Below are positions 44,012-53,610 of a stretch of DNA of 64,000 bases, in pieces (the first letter of the stretch is position 1; each line of letters starts with the position of its first letter). Source of the stretch: JABGQS01 sp963674545 (lineage in GTDB: Bacteria; Bacillota; Clostridia; Christensenellales; SZUA-584); contig CAXXFB010000001.1 in the NCBI GenBank assembly GCA_963674545.2, forward strand, positions 2,356,001 to 2,420,000, read 5' to 3'. The notes below the pieces were generated by a model. It ran no database searches. It saw nothing but the letters and a program-made list of their open reading frames with translations, and was not told where the DNA came from. Made by a program: the position numbers and the translations under genes.

Positions 44012-45700
44012 ATGCAGAAGAATTACAAAGTAGGATTATATTTAAGGCTTTCACGTGACGATAACAATTCGGACAGTGAAAGCATGAGTATTTCTAATCA
44101 AAGGAGTATGCTCACGGACTATGTTAAAGAAAGGGGCTGGGAAGTAGAAGAGATTTATATCGACGACGGCATTTCAGGCGTTACCTTTGACCGTCCTGCG
44201 TTTAACCGTTTGATAAAGGATATCGAAAACGAACGTATCAATATGGTAGTTACCAAAGACTTGTCAAGACTTGGTCGTAACTATCTGAAAGTTGGAGAAT
44301 ACACCGATTATTTCTTTCCAAAGCATAGGGTAAGATACATTGCAGTTAATGATAACTACGATAACGATAAGGAAGATGATTTCGTAGCATTTCGCAATAT
44401 ATTCAATGAACATTATGCGAAGGATACCTCCAAAAAGATTAAATCAGTTAAGAAGTCTCAGATGAAACAGGGATTGTTTATAGGCAGTCAAACGGCAATG
44501 GGATACAAGCGTGACCCAAATGACAAGCATAAGCTGATTATTGACGAAGAAGCAGTTGAAGTTATCAAGCGTATGTTTCACAGATATTCTATTGGTGACA
44601 GTGCACGGCATATTGCGGACACGTTTAACAATGAAGGCGTTCCAACACCAAGAGAATACTTCTTCAATCGTATCGGGAAGCCGAATCCCTATACAGGCGA
44701 TGCAGTTTCTTGGGGAAGCTCTACAATTATCAGGATGTTGGGCAATCAAGTGTATATTGGTCACATGTGCCAAGGCAAACGCCAGAAGAAATCATTCAAA
44801 ATGAAGCGCAGAGATGTTATCCCCAAAGATGAATGGATTGTTGTTGAAAACACACATGAGCCGATAATCGATGAGATTACTTGGAACCGTGTGCAGACTA
44901 TTCTCAAAAGCAACAAAAGGAGTGCTAAGCCAAGATTGAGGGATGACAAGACAGTTGCTCTGTTCTCCGGCAAAGTGCGCTGTGCGGACTGTCAGGCAGT
45001 GATGACGTATACTTATTCCAAGAATACTGTGTATAAGCCGTATTATAAGTATCGGTGCAGTACATACAGCAATCAGGGCAAAACGGCGTGCAGCTATCAT
45101 GCGATATTAGATGATGAGCTGAAAGCCATCGTACTCGCTGAGATTCAGAAGTTTTCAAAGATTGCTTCATGCTATGAAGATGAACTGCTGAAAAAGCTGA
45201 TTGAGATTAACAGTAACATTAGATTAAAGAATAACAGTTTTCTTGAAAAGCGGATACGCAGGACAAACCGGGAGCTTCAGGGAATTACGCCGAAGATTGA
45301 TGTATTGATTGACCAGATGGCAAACGGTAATATTTCAGAGCAGATGTTTAAGAAGCTAATGAATCAGTATGAGCAGAAGCAGAATGATTTGTCTGAAAAG
45401 CTGGCGGAGCAGAAAGCTGAACTGTCTCGTATCAAGGACGACATAGGAAATATACAGCACTTAGTTGACTGCTTCAAAGAACGAGTGTACATTGAAGACC
45501 TTGACCGAGAAACGATTGTAGAGCTAATTGACTACATCGAAGTGTTCAAGAAAGAAAAGGTAGGAACCGAATATTTTCAGAGAGTTGATATCCACTTTAA
45601 CTTTGTTGGACAAATATCAGCTGAACAGTTTCAAGCGCTGAAGGATTATATCCAACAGCAAGAACAAGAAAAACAAACCCAAATGACACAGGTCATATGA
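44012..45700 (+). CDS. Large serine recombinase (TnpX/site-specific integrase type)
   Basis: A 562-residue protein with GAAAGGAAC before the ATG. The resolvase domain begins MQKNYKVGLYLRLSRDD with nucleophile Ser14; VTKDLSRLGRNYLKVGEY is the second resolvase motif. A recombinase domain follows (about 165-280), then a zinc ribbon (CADCQAVMTY and YRCSTYSNQGKTACSYH). A long coiled-coil closes the chain (about 390-470). Such enzymes excise and insert mobile elements at short core sites. It is probably the mover of one element in this mosaic. Confidence 0.95.
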   Translation: MQKNYKVGLYLRLSRDDNNSDSESMSISNQRSMLTDYVKERGWEVEEIYIDDGISGVTFDRPAFNRLIKDIENERINMVVTKDLSRLGRNYLKVGEYTDYFFPKHRVRYIAVNDNYDNDKEDDFVAFRNIFNEHYAKDTSKKIKSVKKSQMKQGLFIGSQTAMGYKRDPNDKHKLIIDEEAVEVIKRMFHRYSIGDSARHIADTFNNEGVPTPREYFFNRIGKPNPYTGDAVSWGSSTIIRMLGNQVYIGHMCQGKRQKKSFKMKRRDVIPKDEWIVVENTHEPIIDEITWNRVQTILKSNKRSAKPRLRDDKTVALFSGKVRCADCQAVMTYTYSKNTVYKPYYKYRCSTYSNQGKTACSYHAILDDELKAIVLAEIQKFSKIASCYEDELLKKLIEINSNIRLKNNSFLEKRIRRTNRELQGITPKIDVLIDQMANGNISEQMFKKLMNQYEQKQNDLSEKLAEQKAELSRIKDDIGNIQHLVDCFKERVYIEDLDRETIVELIDYIEVFKKEKVGTEYFQRVDIHFNFVGQISAEQFQALKDYIQQQEQEKQTQMTQVI

Positions 45701-45806
45701 CCAAATATCAAAGTAAAAGAAAAACGACACATTGAGTGCCGTCTGTCTATGGCGGAGCGAAGGGATTAATACCCGAATTTTTTGACCGGGACTAAAAAGA
45801 ATAATT

Positions 45807-45870
45807 ACTTCAAAAAACGGGATTTTTAAGTGCCAAATTAAGAAATCCGTGTAAAAAAGGAGTAATTATA
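45807..45870 (+). repeat. 64-nt leader of parB copy 1, identical to 53547-53610
   Basis: Starts ACTTCAAAAAACGGG and ends AAAAAAGGAGTAATTAT, containing the ribosome site. It can fold into a hairpin (ACGG..TTTTTAA / TTAAG..CCGT) with a mismatch. The same sequence precedes the second parB gene. Confidence 0.85.
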
Positions 45871-46779
45871 ATGATAAACACTCAAATCATCGATAATGAT
45901 GATAACATTCTATCCAATTTATCAATTTCAAAACTAAAGTCATTCCCAAAACATCCATTTAAAATGTATGACAATGAAAAGATGCTTGGATTAGCAGACA
46001 GCATTAAGGAGCAAGGTGTTGTAGTTCCAATACTCGTCAGACCAATTAAAGACAACAAGTATGAGTATGAAATCATTGCCGGTCATAATAGAGTCCATGC
46101 ATCAAAACTTGCAGGCGTTGATAAAATACCTTGTAATATCCGAGAGATGGATGATGAAACTGCTACCATCTTAATGATTGATACAAACCTTCAGCAGCGA
46201 GAAACAATACTACCATCCGAAAAAGCATGGGCATATAAGTATAAACTTGAAGCTATTAAGTCACAAGGCAAACGTAATGATTTAACTTCGCCGCAATTTG
46301 CGGCGAAGTTTAGAAGCGATGACCTAATAGCAAGAACTTCAAATGAAAGCGGCGATACTATACAAAGATATATTCGTCTCACAAATCTTATTCCTAAACT
46401 GCTTGACAAAGTAGATGAACGCAAACTTGCATTCATTCCAGCTGTAGAATTGTCTTATCTAACAAAAGAACAACAAGGCTGGCTTTGCGATATTCTCTCT
46501 CGAGAAGAAAAGTTCGGAGTTCCAGTGAAACAATCAACGATATTGAAAAGTATAAGTCAAAGCGGTAGTCTTACTTATGAGAAAATTGATAAAATCATTG
46601 TGCAGAAAAATCAAGAACCACCAAAAGCAATAAAAGTTCCGTATAAAGCGATAAGAGATTTTTTCCCTCCTGATACAACACCAAAGGAATTTGAGGAGAC
46701 AATCCAAGAAGCTTTAACTGAATACTTCCAAAAGCATACGCAAAAAGAAATAAACAAAGCATCAACTATTGAACTGTAG
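45871..46779 (+). CDS. ParB/Spo0J-like protein (copy 1)
   Basis: A 302-residue protein with a ParB N-terminal domain: NEKMLGLADSIKEQGVVVPILVRP and IIAGHNRVHASKLAGV (GHNR in the CTP-binding pocket of ParB proteins). Then ILMIDTNLQQRE and a helix-turn-helix region ending in RYIRLTNLIPKL. No parA ATPase is nearby. It is closely similar to the 305-residue protein at 53611 except in the segment just before RYIRL, where each copy carries its own hairpin-encoded insert. Probable plasmid/ICE maintenance or transcription regulator. Confidence 0.9.
   Translation: MINTQIIDNDDNILSNLSISKLKSFPKHPFKMYDNEKMLGLADSIKEQGVVVPILVRPIKDNKYEYEIIAGHNRVHASKLAGVDKIPCNIREMDDETATILMIDTNLQQRETILPSEKAWAYKYKLEAIKSQGKRNDLTSPQFAAKFRSDDLIARTSNESGDTIQRYIRLTNLIPKLLDKVDERKLAFIPAVELSYLTKEQQGWLCDILSREEKFGVPVKQSTILKSISQSGSLTYEKIDKIIVQKNQEPPKAIKVPYKAIRDFFPPDTTPKEFEETIQEALTEYFQKHTQKEINKASTIEL
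46284..46310 (+). repeat. Perfect hairpin inside parB copy 1
   Basis: AACTTCGCCGCAA pairs with TTGCGGCGAAGTT around a single T: 13 base pairs inside the coding sequence. The paralogue carries a different but equally perfect hairpin at the matching codons (54025-54049). Confidence 0.95.
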
Positions 46780-46905
46780 GTACTAGTTTATGAGCCATAT
46801 ATATATTCTGCGTATTGATTATTGAAATCTAATTTGGATTTACTCAGAAGTAATTATATAACATTTATCACTTAGTTTGTGTTAAAATAGTTCAGAGGTA
46901 TTTGA

Positions 46906-48402
46906 ATGAAAAAAATAGTAACTCTTTTATTGGCGATAGCTTTAGTTATATCCGCACGTTGTGTCAACCAAACATCGGCTATACTTAATGAAACGGATAG
47001 TCTTACATGGTGGTGTGAGAACAAATACTCACATGTAAACAACACAGGTGATTCTGAGGTTTATACTGAGCTAAAGAGTAAAACCGGTGTAGAGGTTATT
47101 TTTATTCATCCGCCAAAAGGCGAGCACAGGGAGCGTTTTTTGGCTCTGCTAAATGAGCAAGCACTCCCTGATATTATAACGCATGATTTTGTTAATGACT
47201 ATGCAGGTGGTGTCGAAAAAGCGCTGAATGACGGGGTAATAATTCCACTTAATGATATAATAGAGCAGCACTGCCCAAATCTAAAGCAATATCTAATCGA
47301 AAATCCAGAAGTCAAAAAACTTATAAGCACTAAAGATGAACGCATTTTCTGTTTTCCTTCAATTCAACAGGAAAGAGAAATCAGAACATACATAGGCCCG
47401 TTTATCAGGAAAGACTATTTAGATAAACTCGGATTAAGCCTGCCAACAACTGTAGATGACTGGTATGAGGTATTGACAGCTTTTAAAACAGAATTAAAAA
47501 TAACGCCCCTTTCATTCTACGGCGGGAAAATTATTGATACGAATTTTCTTATCGGTGCATATGGCATCAGCTGGGATTTCTATCAGGAACACGGGCAGGT
47601 TAAGTTCGGCCCTATGGAAGATAAATTTGCTGATTTTATGCTTGAGTTCAAGAAGTGGTATAACGAGGGACTGATATCATCGGGGATTTTTACTGACTCA
47701 CAAAAAACATATGTGGCAAAATCTAAAAGAGGCGAAGTCGGTATATATATAGATTATATTTCATCAATAGCAGCTTATCAGAGCAACATCACAGGAGCAG
47801 AACTTGAACCGCTTACTTATCCGGTGCTAGAAGAAGGAGATACTGCATTCTCCGGACATATAGCTCCGGTTTTTGTGCCTTACTCAAGCTGCTATATATC
47901 TAGTGACAACAAGGATATTGAAGCAACGGCCAAGCTGCTTGACTATGCTTATTCAGAAGAGGGCGGGCTGCTTTTCAACTTTGGCATTCTTGGTGAGAGT
48001 TATGAAATAATTGACGGCGAGCCTTATTATACTGAAAGTATAATAAATGATGAAGATGGGTTTTCAAGTTCGGTTAAAAGATACTTGGCATCGGGTACGT
48101 ATATCAGAGACGAAAGGCAGTTCGAACAAATGCTTATACTGGATTGCCAAAAGGAAGCGGTAGTTGTTTGGTCGGACACTCAAGCAGACAAGCATCAGAT
48201 TCCATCAATAGTCTTAACTCAGGAGCAGGCTGAAATAGTATCGTCTTTTAACAGCGTATATAAGGATACACTTCTTGGCTGGCTTAAAGATTATTGTCTA
48301 TCTGATAGCGCCACTACAGTGCAGGCACTCAGAGAGAAACTGCAGGAGCTGGGTATTGATGAGGTTATGGGGATCTATCAAGAGGTTGTAGATGAAACCT
48401 AA
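46906..48402 (+). CDS. Extracellular solute-binding protein, carbohydrate ABC type, orphan
   Basis: A 498-residue secreted protein. The signal segment MKKIVTLLLAIALVISARC ends in a Cys with Arg at -1, an atypical lipobox, so lipidation is uncertain. The mature part resembles LplA/ExtracellularSBP family members: YTELKSKTGVEVIFIHPPKGEHRERFLALLNEQALPDIITHDF, PFIRKDYLDKLGLSLPTTVDDWYEVLTAFK. No permease or ATPase gene adjoins it. It overlaps the membrane AraC-type regulator gene by 11 bases, so it may serve as a sensing partner rather than for transport. Confidence 0.82.
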   Translation: MKKIVTLLLAIALVISARCVNQTSAILNETDSLTWWCENKYSHVNNTGDSEVYTELKSKTGVEVIFIHPPKGEHRERFLALLNEQALPDIITHDFVNDYAGGVEKALNDGVIIPLNDIIEQHCPNLKQYLIENPEVKKLISTKDERIFCFPSIQQEREIRTYIGPFIRKDYLDKLGLSLPTTVDDWYEVLTAFKTELKITPLSFYGGKIIDTNFLIGAYGISWDFYQEHGQVKFGPMEDKFADFMLEFKKWYNEGLISSGIFTDSQKTYVAKSKRGEVGIYIDYISSIAAYQSNITGAELEPLTYPVLEEGDTAFSGHIAPVFVPYSSCYISSDNKDIEATAKLLDYAYSEEGGLLFNFGILGESYEIIDGEPYYTESIINDEDGFSSSVKRYLASGTYIRDERQFEQMLILDCQKEAVVVWSDTQADKHQIPSIVLTQEQAEIVSSFNSVYKDTLLGWLKDYCLSDSATTVQALREKLQELGIDEVMGIYQEVVDET

Positions 48403-50560
48403 ATCAACAAGCAATAAATTGTTTAGAAAATGGCTGCTTATACAGTTTTGTTTTCTTGCGTTCATGACAGCAGTTACAGCAGGGGTTTATTTTTATACGA
48501 ATCATCACATAAAAAAGCAGCTTGATGAGCTGTATCTTAGTAATTTAAAGAGAACTGAAGCGGAAGTGAATTCCGTTTTTGATTATGCAGCTGCAACTGT
48601 AAACGAATATATTATTCAACCAAGAGTTAGGACGCTTGCAGGCTTGGGTTTAAGCGATAGTGAAAGAGACGTTGCAAGACTGATTGATGATATAAAACAG
48701 ACAAACTCAACGGCAAAGGGTATATCAGAAATAATAATCTACTTTAAGAATCAAGATGTATTTATCAGCTCAGCTGGAGTAATGGATAGAAATATATTTA
48801 GTGATGTATATTCGTCAACTTCGGGGGATGAAAGAATTTCGATAGTTGAAGCAATATCGGATGAATCATTGGTTGACAGAATACTTCCTGTTAGTAATGG
48901 GAGAATCGGTACGAATACAGTTATTTATACGGAAGAGGCGGTTAATAATCTTTTTGTAAGTGCAGTCATAGACGCTGTACAGATAGAAGATGTTTTACAC
49001 GCAAATCTTCAGAGTCAGAATAACGCTTTCTGTGTGTTTTCTGGAAGCGAACTTTTATATACTTCCAGCAGTAGTATTCCAAATGAATTATATGAAACTG
49101 CTGGGTTAGAAGAGATTGATCAATTCCAAATAATAAAGACTGGAAACATGGAATATGTCTATATGTATTCCGAAGAGAATAATATTAAGTACGTTTCTTT
49201 GATAGATGAAGAGAATTACTTTGCAGGGCAGTTTCGTATTCAAAGAATAGCAATTATTATACTGATTGCCTCGATATTATTGGGCGCAGGGATCTCATAC
49301 TATATAACAAGATACAAATATAAACCTGTAGAAATGGTTATCAATGTTTCAAAAGAAATTACGCCGAGCTATATATTTGCCAGCGATGAGAATGAGCTAG
49401 AGCAAATCAAGGGAGCTATAGAATTTATATATAAACAGAAACAGCAGACAAAGGCCGTTCTTGAAGAACACAATATACACATAAAGAATAATGTCATGAA
49501 AATGCTACTCGATGGAGATATTCGTTATGAAGACATAACCGAGCATGTAAAATCGTTAATTGACATCGATCAAGGCGGAGTTTATTGTGTTGCAGTAATA
49601 GATGATGAAAAATATTTTAAGACATATCGGGAACGAGCAAACACGTTTGTATCAAAATCAAAACATGTAGTTACCAAAGGTGGTCGAGTTATTATGATAT
49701 TTGAGTCAAAAGCTGAAGACATTGTTGATATGATAAAAAAGCAAATATCTGAGGATAGCATGAGCGGTACGATTGCGGTTGGAATGGAAGGTATGGGTCA
49801 GGATGGTATTAAAACGAGTTATGATCATGCGCTTATAGGTTTAAGTAGAAAAATACTTCCCAACACGCCGAAAGTTATACCGCCGCTCAGCAGCAGGGAA
49901 GCGGGAGCTATTACAATATCAACTGAAGATGAAATTCGACTTGGCGGTTTCATACAATCAGGAGATAAGGGAAAGGCATTGTCTGTGCTCGAGGAACTCA
50001 CTAGGGACCATGGCATAAACAACCTGAATTATTTTTCGTATAAAACTTATCTATATAATATATCAAATGTAATAATAAGAAGTGCTGAAAATGTATTGAG
50101 TGCAGATGCAACAAGAAACCTTCTAGAAGATTTCAATTTGGTGTTTAAGCAGGAAGACTATCAAAGCATATCTAAAGGCCTAATAGATTTAACTCAATAT
50201 GTTGCAAATCAATATATAGAAAAAAAGAACAGTTCAAACAAGAATCTTAACGCAAGTCTTGTTGAATATATAGAAAACAAGATATCAGATTCTCAACTTT
50301 CATCAGAAATGATTGCTGAGGCAATGAATCTTAATTCAGCTTATCTGAGACGATTCTTTAAAGAACAAAATGGAATTACACTGTGGGATTTTATTAACAT
50401 GAAAAGAATTGAGACAGCAAAAAATAAGCTCATTACAACTAATTTAAGCATAAAAAATATATCTTCAACCTGTGGATACGTTAGCATTTCGACTTTTATA
50501 AGGACGTTCAAGAAATTCTCGGGCATGACGCCAGGACACTACAGGAACTTATATAGATAG
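48392..50560 (+). CDS. Membrane-bound AraC-type transcriptional regulator
   Basis: A 722-residue protein. One membrane helix lies at about 13-35 and a second at about 285-305, enclosing a roughly 250-residue extracellular sensor part. The cytoplasmic part ends in an AraC domain: MNLNSAYLRRFFKEQNGITLWDFINMKRIETAKNKL and IKNISSTCGYVSISTFIRTFKKFSGMTPGHYR. No kinase or receiver motifs are visible, so the signal passes straight from sensor to DNA-binding domain. It overlaps the preceding solute-binding gene, which probably supplies the ligand. Confidence 0.88.
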   Translation: MKPKSTSNKLFRKWLLIQFCFLAFMTAVTAGVYFYTNHHIKKQLDELYLSNLKRTEAEVNSVFDYAAATVNEYIIQPRVRTLAGLGLSDSERDVARLIDDIKQTNSTAKGISEIIIYFKNQDVFISSAGVMDRNIFSDVYSSTSGDERISIVEAISDESLVDRILPVSNGRIGTNTVIYTEEAVNNLFVSAVIDAVQIEDVLHANLQSQNNAFCVFSGSELLYTSSSSIPNELYETAGLEEIDQFQIIKTGNMEYVYMYSEENNIKYVSLIDEENYFAGQFRIQRIAIIILIASILLGAGISYYITRYKYKPVEMVINVSKEITPSYIFASDENELEQIKGAIEFIYKQKQQTKAVLEEHNIHIKNNVMKMLLDGDIRYEDITEHVKSLIDIDQGGVYCVAVIDDEKYFKTYRERANTFVSKSKHVVTKGGRVIMIFESKAEDIVDMIKKQISEDSMSGTIAVGMEGMGQDGIKTSYDHALIGLSRKILPNTPKVIPPLSSREAGAITISTEDEIRLGGFIQSGDKGKALSVLEELTRDHGINNLNYFSYKTYLYNISNVIIRSAENVLSADATRNLLEDFNLVFKQEDYQSISKGLIDLTQYVANQYIEKKNSSNKNLNASLVEYIENKISDSQLSSEMIAEAMNLNSAYLRRFFKEQNGITLWDFINMKRIETAKNKLITTNLSIKNISSTCGYVSISTFIRTFKKFSGMTPGHYRNLYR

Positions 50561-50598
50561 TATTATCTATATAAATTGTGCCAAACTGAATACATAAT

Positions 50599-50632
50599 AA
50601 CGAAGTGAATATTCCATATTCACTTCGTTTTG
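50599..50632 (+). terminator. Intrinsic terminator after the AraC-type gene
   Basis: A perfect 14-bp stem AACGAAGTGAATAT / ATATTCACTTCGTT with a three-base loop, followed by TTTGTAT. Confidence 0.85.
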
Positions 50633-50659
50633 TATACCATGGATACAGGGGGTGGGTTG

Positions 50660-51211
50660 ATGAAAAAAATAATTATAACGTTATCTATATTATTGTTTAT
50701 TTTAGCAATATCAGCATGCGGCGATAATAATAATGTACAAGTGACAGAGGATGAGAATTTGGAGAATGTACAAGAAATGGATACAACTGTTGTAGAAGTA
50801 ACTGAACCGACAGCAGAACCTCAAGATAACCAGACTCCAAAAGAGTCGGAGTCAAAGGCTGATTTAGAGGAGGAGCAGGCAGAGACTGACAGACAAAAGT
50901 TGCTTGAATACCTTCAAATACTCGGGTTGGATGAAAACACGCAGTATACTCTGCTGGACAAGTTCCCGATTGAAGACAGCGAAGAGGTGAGTATTCTTAC
51001 AGATATAATCGATATAGACGATGAGGCGTTTAATGAGATTATAGATACAATGAAATCAAACGGTTGTTATCTTGTCTCAGACATAATGATAGATGAGGAA
51101 AAACAAACAACCTCTATGCAGTTCAGAAATGCTGATGACTCATTGTATATCGAATTGGTATACAGTGCTGATTCAGATTATATTACTATTATTTTTTCAC
51201 CAATTAATTAA
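50660..51211 (+). CDS. Hypothetical lipoprotein
   Basis: The start at 50660 follows GGGGGTGGG; an ATG ten codons upstream has no good site. The 183-residue product begins MKKIIITLSILLFILAISAC, a lipoprotein signal with lipobox ISAC, then an acidic Thr/Glu/Pro linker and a globular end of about 110 residues. No family is recognised. It is the first of three small genes (50660-52052). Confidence 0.7.
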   Translation: MKKIIITLSILLFILAISACGDNNNVQVTEDENLENVQEMDTTVVEVTEPTAEPQDNQTPKESESKADLEEEQAETDRQKLLEYLQILGLDENTQYTLLDKFPIEDSEEVSILTDIIDIDDEAFNEIIDTMKSNGCYLVSDIMIDEEKQTTSMQFRNADDSLYIELVYSADSDYITIIFSPIN

Positions 51212-51231
51212 GATGAAAAGGAGAATGTATT

Positions 51232-51465
51232 ATGTTGGAATTCTTTAAAAACGGCGGAGTGTTTTTGTTCGACGAGGAAGATGTTGCAAGTGAAAGGTCT
51301 TTTTACCGGCTTGAAGATTTGATGGGAGAAGAAGAAGGAGCAGATATTACAGAAGCGTATATAGACGAAGATGGTGAGATCTGTGTTTTTTATGACAGTT
51401 CTGTGCTAAGTGAAGATCAGGCTGTTGAGAAATATAAAAAAGGCGATTATTCAAAACAAATTTAA
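51232..51465 (+). CDS. Small acidic hypothetical protein
   Basis: A 77-residue protein with AAAAGGAG before the ATG. Strongly acidic (FLFDEEDVASERSF, DLMGEEEGADITEAYIDEDGE). No signal peptide, membrane helix or known family. It lies between two lipoprotein genes with gaps of 20 and 14 bases. Confidence 0.6.
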   Translation: MLEFFKNGGVFLFDEEDVASERSFYRLEDLMGEEEGADITEAYIDEDGEICVFYDSSVLSEDQAVEKYKKGDYSKQI

Positions 51466-51479
51466 GGGAGGTTACTGAA

Positions 51480-52052
51480 ATGAAAAAGACGCTAATCGTA
51501 TTAATCGTTGTTCTTTTGATATTCAGCTTTGTTGGCTGCAAATCTCAGGAACAAAAAATGATGGAACAAGCAATGCAGGAATTTGAGGATATGACTGGTC
51601 AGGAGCAATATGCAGATTCCGATGAAATGCAAGATTGGGAAGACGATATGGAGCCGAACAACGATGGATTTGATGAAGACTACCAGAACGAGCAAGCAGG
51701 TGTCGATGATGGTGATGGTAATGGTGAAGAGATAACGGTTGACAATGGTGAATCGCAAGTTACTGTAAACGGTGGAGAATGGCCGGAAGATGCACCGGAG
51801 AACGTGCCGCAGCTTGGAGCCGGAACAATATCTGGAACGGCAGTAACACCTATTGGTGCTGTTGTGACATATACCGGAGTAGACCGTGAAGTCGCTGATA
51901 AGTATGCAGAGAACCTTGAAAAAAACGGCTGGCAGAAAATATCTGAGTCTATCGATAGCGATTGGATGAATATTTTCTTCCAAAAAGATACGTTATGGTT
52001 AGATATTGAATGGGAGCTTGGGGATTGCCATTTAACTTGGAGTGAAGGATAA
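51480..52052 (+). CDS. Hypothetical lipoprotein with acidic linker
   Basis: A 190-residue protein with GGGAGG before the ATG. The signal peptide MKKTLIVLIVVLLIFSFVGC ends at lipobox FVGC. A linker very rich in Asp, Glu and Asn follows (about 22-95), then a C-terminal domain GAVVTYTGVDREVADKYAENLEKNGWQKIS. The latter pattern is common in small secreted proteins of clostridia. The function is unknown. Confidence 0.7.
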   Translation: MKKTLIVLIVVLLIFSFVGCKSQEQKMMEQAMQEFEDMTGQEQYADSDEMQDWEDDMEPNNDGFDEDYQNEQAGVDDGDGNGEEITVDNGESQVTVNGGEWPEDAPENVPQLGAGTISGTAVTPIGAVVTYTGVDREVADKYAENLEKNGWQKISESIDSDWMNIFFQKDTLWLDIEWELGDCHLTWSEG

Positions 52053-52089
52053 GCAATATAAGAACAAGTTAACATGTTGCAAAAAAACA

Positions 52090-52125
52090 AAGCCTTGCTC
52101 GATGCTGTATTGAGCAGGGCTTTTA
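52090..52125 (+). terminator. Intrinsic terminator after the lipoprotein genes
   Basis: AAGCCTTGCTC pairs with GAGCAGGGCTT (one G-U pair) across an 11-base loop and is followed by TTAAG; an A-run precedes it. Confidence 0.8.
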
Positions 52126-52199
52126 AGTATTTCAATACCGATCAAACCGTTTCAAGTGGGGTAAGGTAAGTCAAAACAATATTTTATAAAGGATCGATA

Positions 52200-53327
52200 A
52201 TGAATCAATACGCCGAAGAGCTGAAATATAAGATGGCTGAAATGTACTCTACCGGATTTAAGGTGAAATGCCTATGTACAGATTTTGATATCCCGAGAAG
52301 CACAATGTATTATTGGTTAAATAAATTTAAAGTGATAAAGAAAACCGATGATTCATTCATAACGGTTAATGATGTATATAAGCTCAAGAAAAAGCTAAAG
52401 AAGGCCGAGATAGAGAATCAAATCCTAAAAGAGTGTAGATGTACATCTGCATCCTCCAGAAAAGAAAAACTTGAAGCGATTGCAAAACTTGACGGTAAAT
52501 ACACTGTCCATGCTTTATGTAGAGCTTTAAATATATTGCGCTCCACATATTATCATTACAAGTTCAGAAGACCTGAGCAGACTTTGATAGAAAAAGAAGA
52601 TGAAATGTATAAACCAATAATAAAGGATATTTTTAATTCAACAAAAGGTCGTATTGGCTCTAAAAAGATATTAGCAATCATGACAAACGAAGGATACAGA
52701 ACGACGTCGAAGCGTATAACCCGCCTAATGAAGGAAATGGGTCTTGAATGTATTTCCCGAAAGAAGAATAAGCACTACAATCACTCGCCGGCAAGAAGAT
52801 TTCGCAAGAATAAGCTTAGGAGAGAGTTTACAACAGATAGACCAAACAAGGTATGGGTCAGCGACATAACTGGCGTCAATCTGAACTATGAACCTCATTA
52901 TGTTTGCACCGTGATTGATCTATATTCACGCAAAATACTCGCATATAATATTGCAGATAATCAGAGAGCAAGCTTGGTCATGAAAACATTTCTGGACGCA
53001 TATGAATCAAGAAATCCGAAAGAAGAGTTAATGTTCCATAGTGATCAAGGACTTCAATACACATCATACGATTTCAGAAAAAAGCTAAGAGATTTAGGGG
53101 TTAAGCAATCTTTTTCTGAACCGGGCTGTCCGCATGACAATGCTGTGGCTGAATCATTCTTCAGGTCATTTAAATCTGAAGAGGTATATCAGCATTATTA
53201 TAGGACATTTGAAGAGATGAAAGCACACATTGATGAGTATATGCACTTTTTTAATGTAGAGCGGCCTCACCAAAGTTTTAATAACTTAACGCCTGTCAGG
53301 GTTGAGGAACTGTTTCATCAAAAATAA
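52200..53327 (+). CDS. IS3-family transposase, single fused ORF
   Basis: A 375-residue protein. The N-terminal helix-turn-helix and short coiled-coil (about 1-80) correspond to OrfA, the rest to OrfB. The DDE triad is visible: WVSD (D222), FHSD (D282), AVAE (E318), with the family's D-59-D-35-E spacing. IS3 elements normally make this product by frameshifting between two frames; here it is one continuous frame. Terminal inverted repeats could not be located with confidence, so only the gene is given. It lies just before the second parB leader. Confidence 0.93.
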   Translation: MNQYAEELKYKMAEMYSTGFKVKCLCTDFDIPRSTMYYWLNKFKVIKKTDDSFITVNDVYKLKKKLKKAEIENQILKECRCTSASSRKEKLEAIAKLDGKYTVHALCRALNILRSTYYHYKFRRPEQTLIEKEDEMYKPIIKDIFNSTKGRIGSKKILAIMTNEGYRTTSKRITRLMKEMGLECISRKKNKHYNHSPARRFRKNKLRREFTTDRPNKVWVSDITGVNLNYEPHYVCTVIDLYSRKILAYNIADNQRASLVMKTFLDAYESRNPKEELMFHSDQGLQYTSYDFRKKLRDLGVKQSFSEPGCPHDNAVAESFFRSFKSEEVYQHYYRTFEEMKAHIDEYMHFFNVERPHQSFNNLTPVRVEELFHQK

Positions 53328-53490
53328 CAACTAAGTCGATTTGAAAATCAGCCACATGAACGTGTGGCTTGTTTGCTGTATCGCTATTAATCCATAAATT
53401 GCAGTATAGCAGTTTGCGCATTTATAAAACCTATTTTGGGAAGGACGGTTCGAGTTTTTATATGATTTTGCAGTTTTACTGTAAAATAAA

Positions 53491-53539
53491 GAATAACCAT
53501 TTCGGACTGTCCAATAAAATTGGTACAAAATAGTTATTC
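53491..53539. repeat. Hairpin with ACTGTCCAATAAAA near its tip
   Basis: GAATAACCATTT pairs with AAATAGTTATTC (11 of 12) around a 25-base loop that itself holds CCAATAAAATTGG. The 14-base core ACTGTCCAATAAAA is shared with the hairpin at 24920. Confidence 0.6.
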
Positions 53540-53546
53540 CATATCA

Positions 53547-53610
53547 ACTTCAAAAAACGGGATTTTTAAGTGCCAAATTAAGAAATCCGTGTAAAAAAGG
53601 AGTAATTATC
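53547..53610 (+). repeat. 64-nt leader of parB copy 2, identical to 45807-45870
   Basis: Same sequence as before parB copy 1, including the ribosome site. To its left the sequences differ, so the duplicated block begins sharply at ACTTCAAAAAACGGG. Confidence 0.85.
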
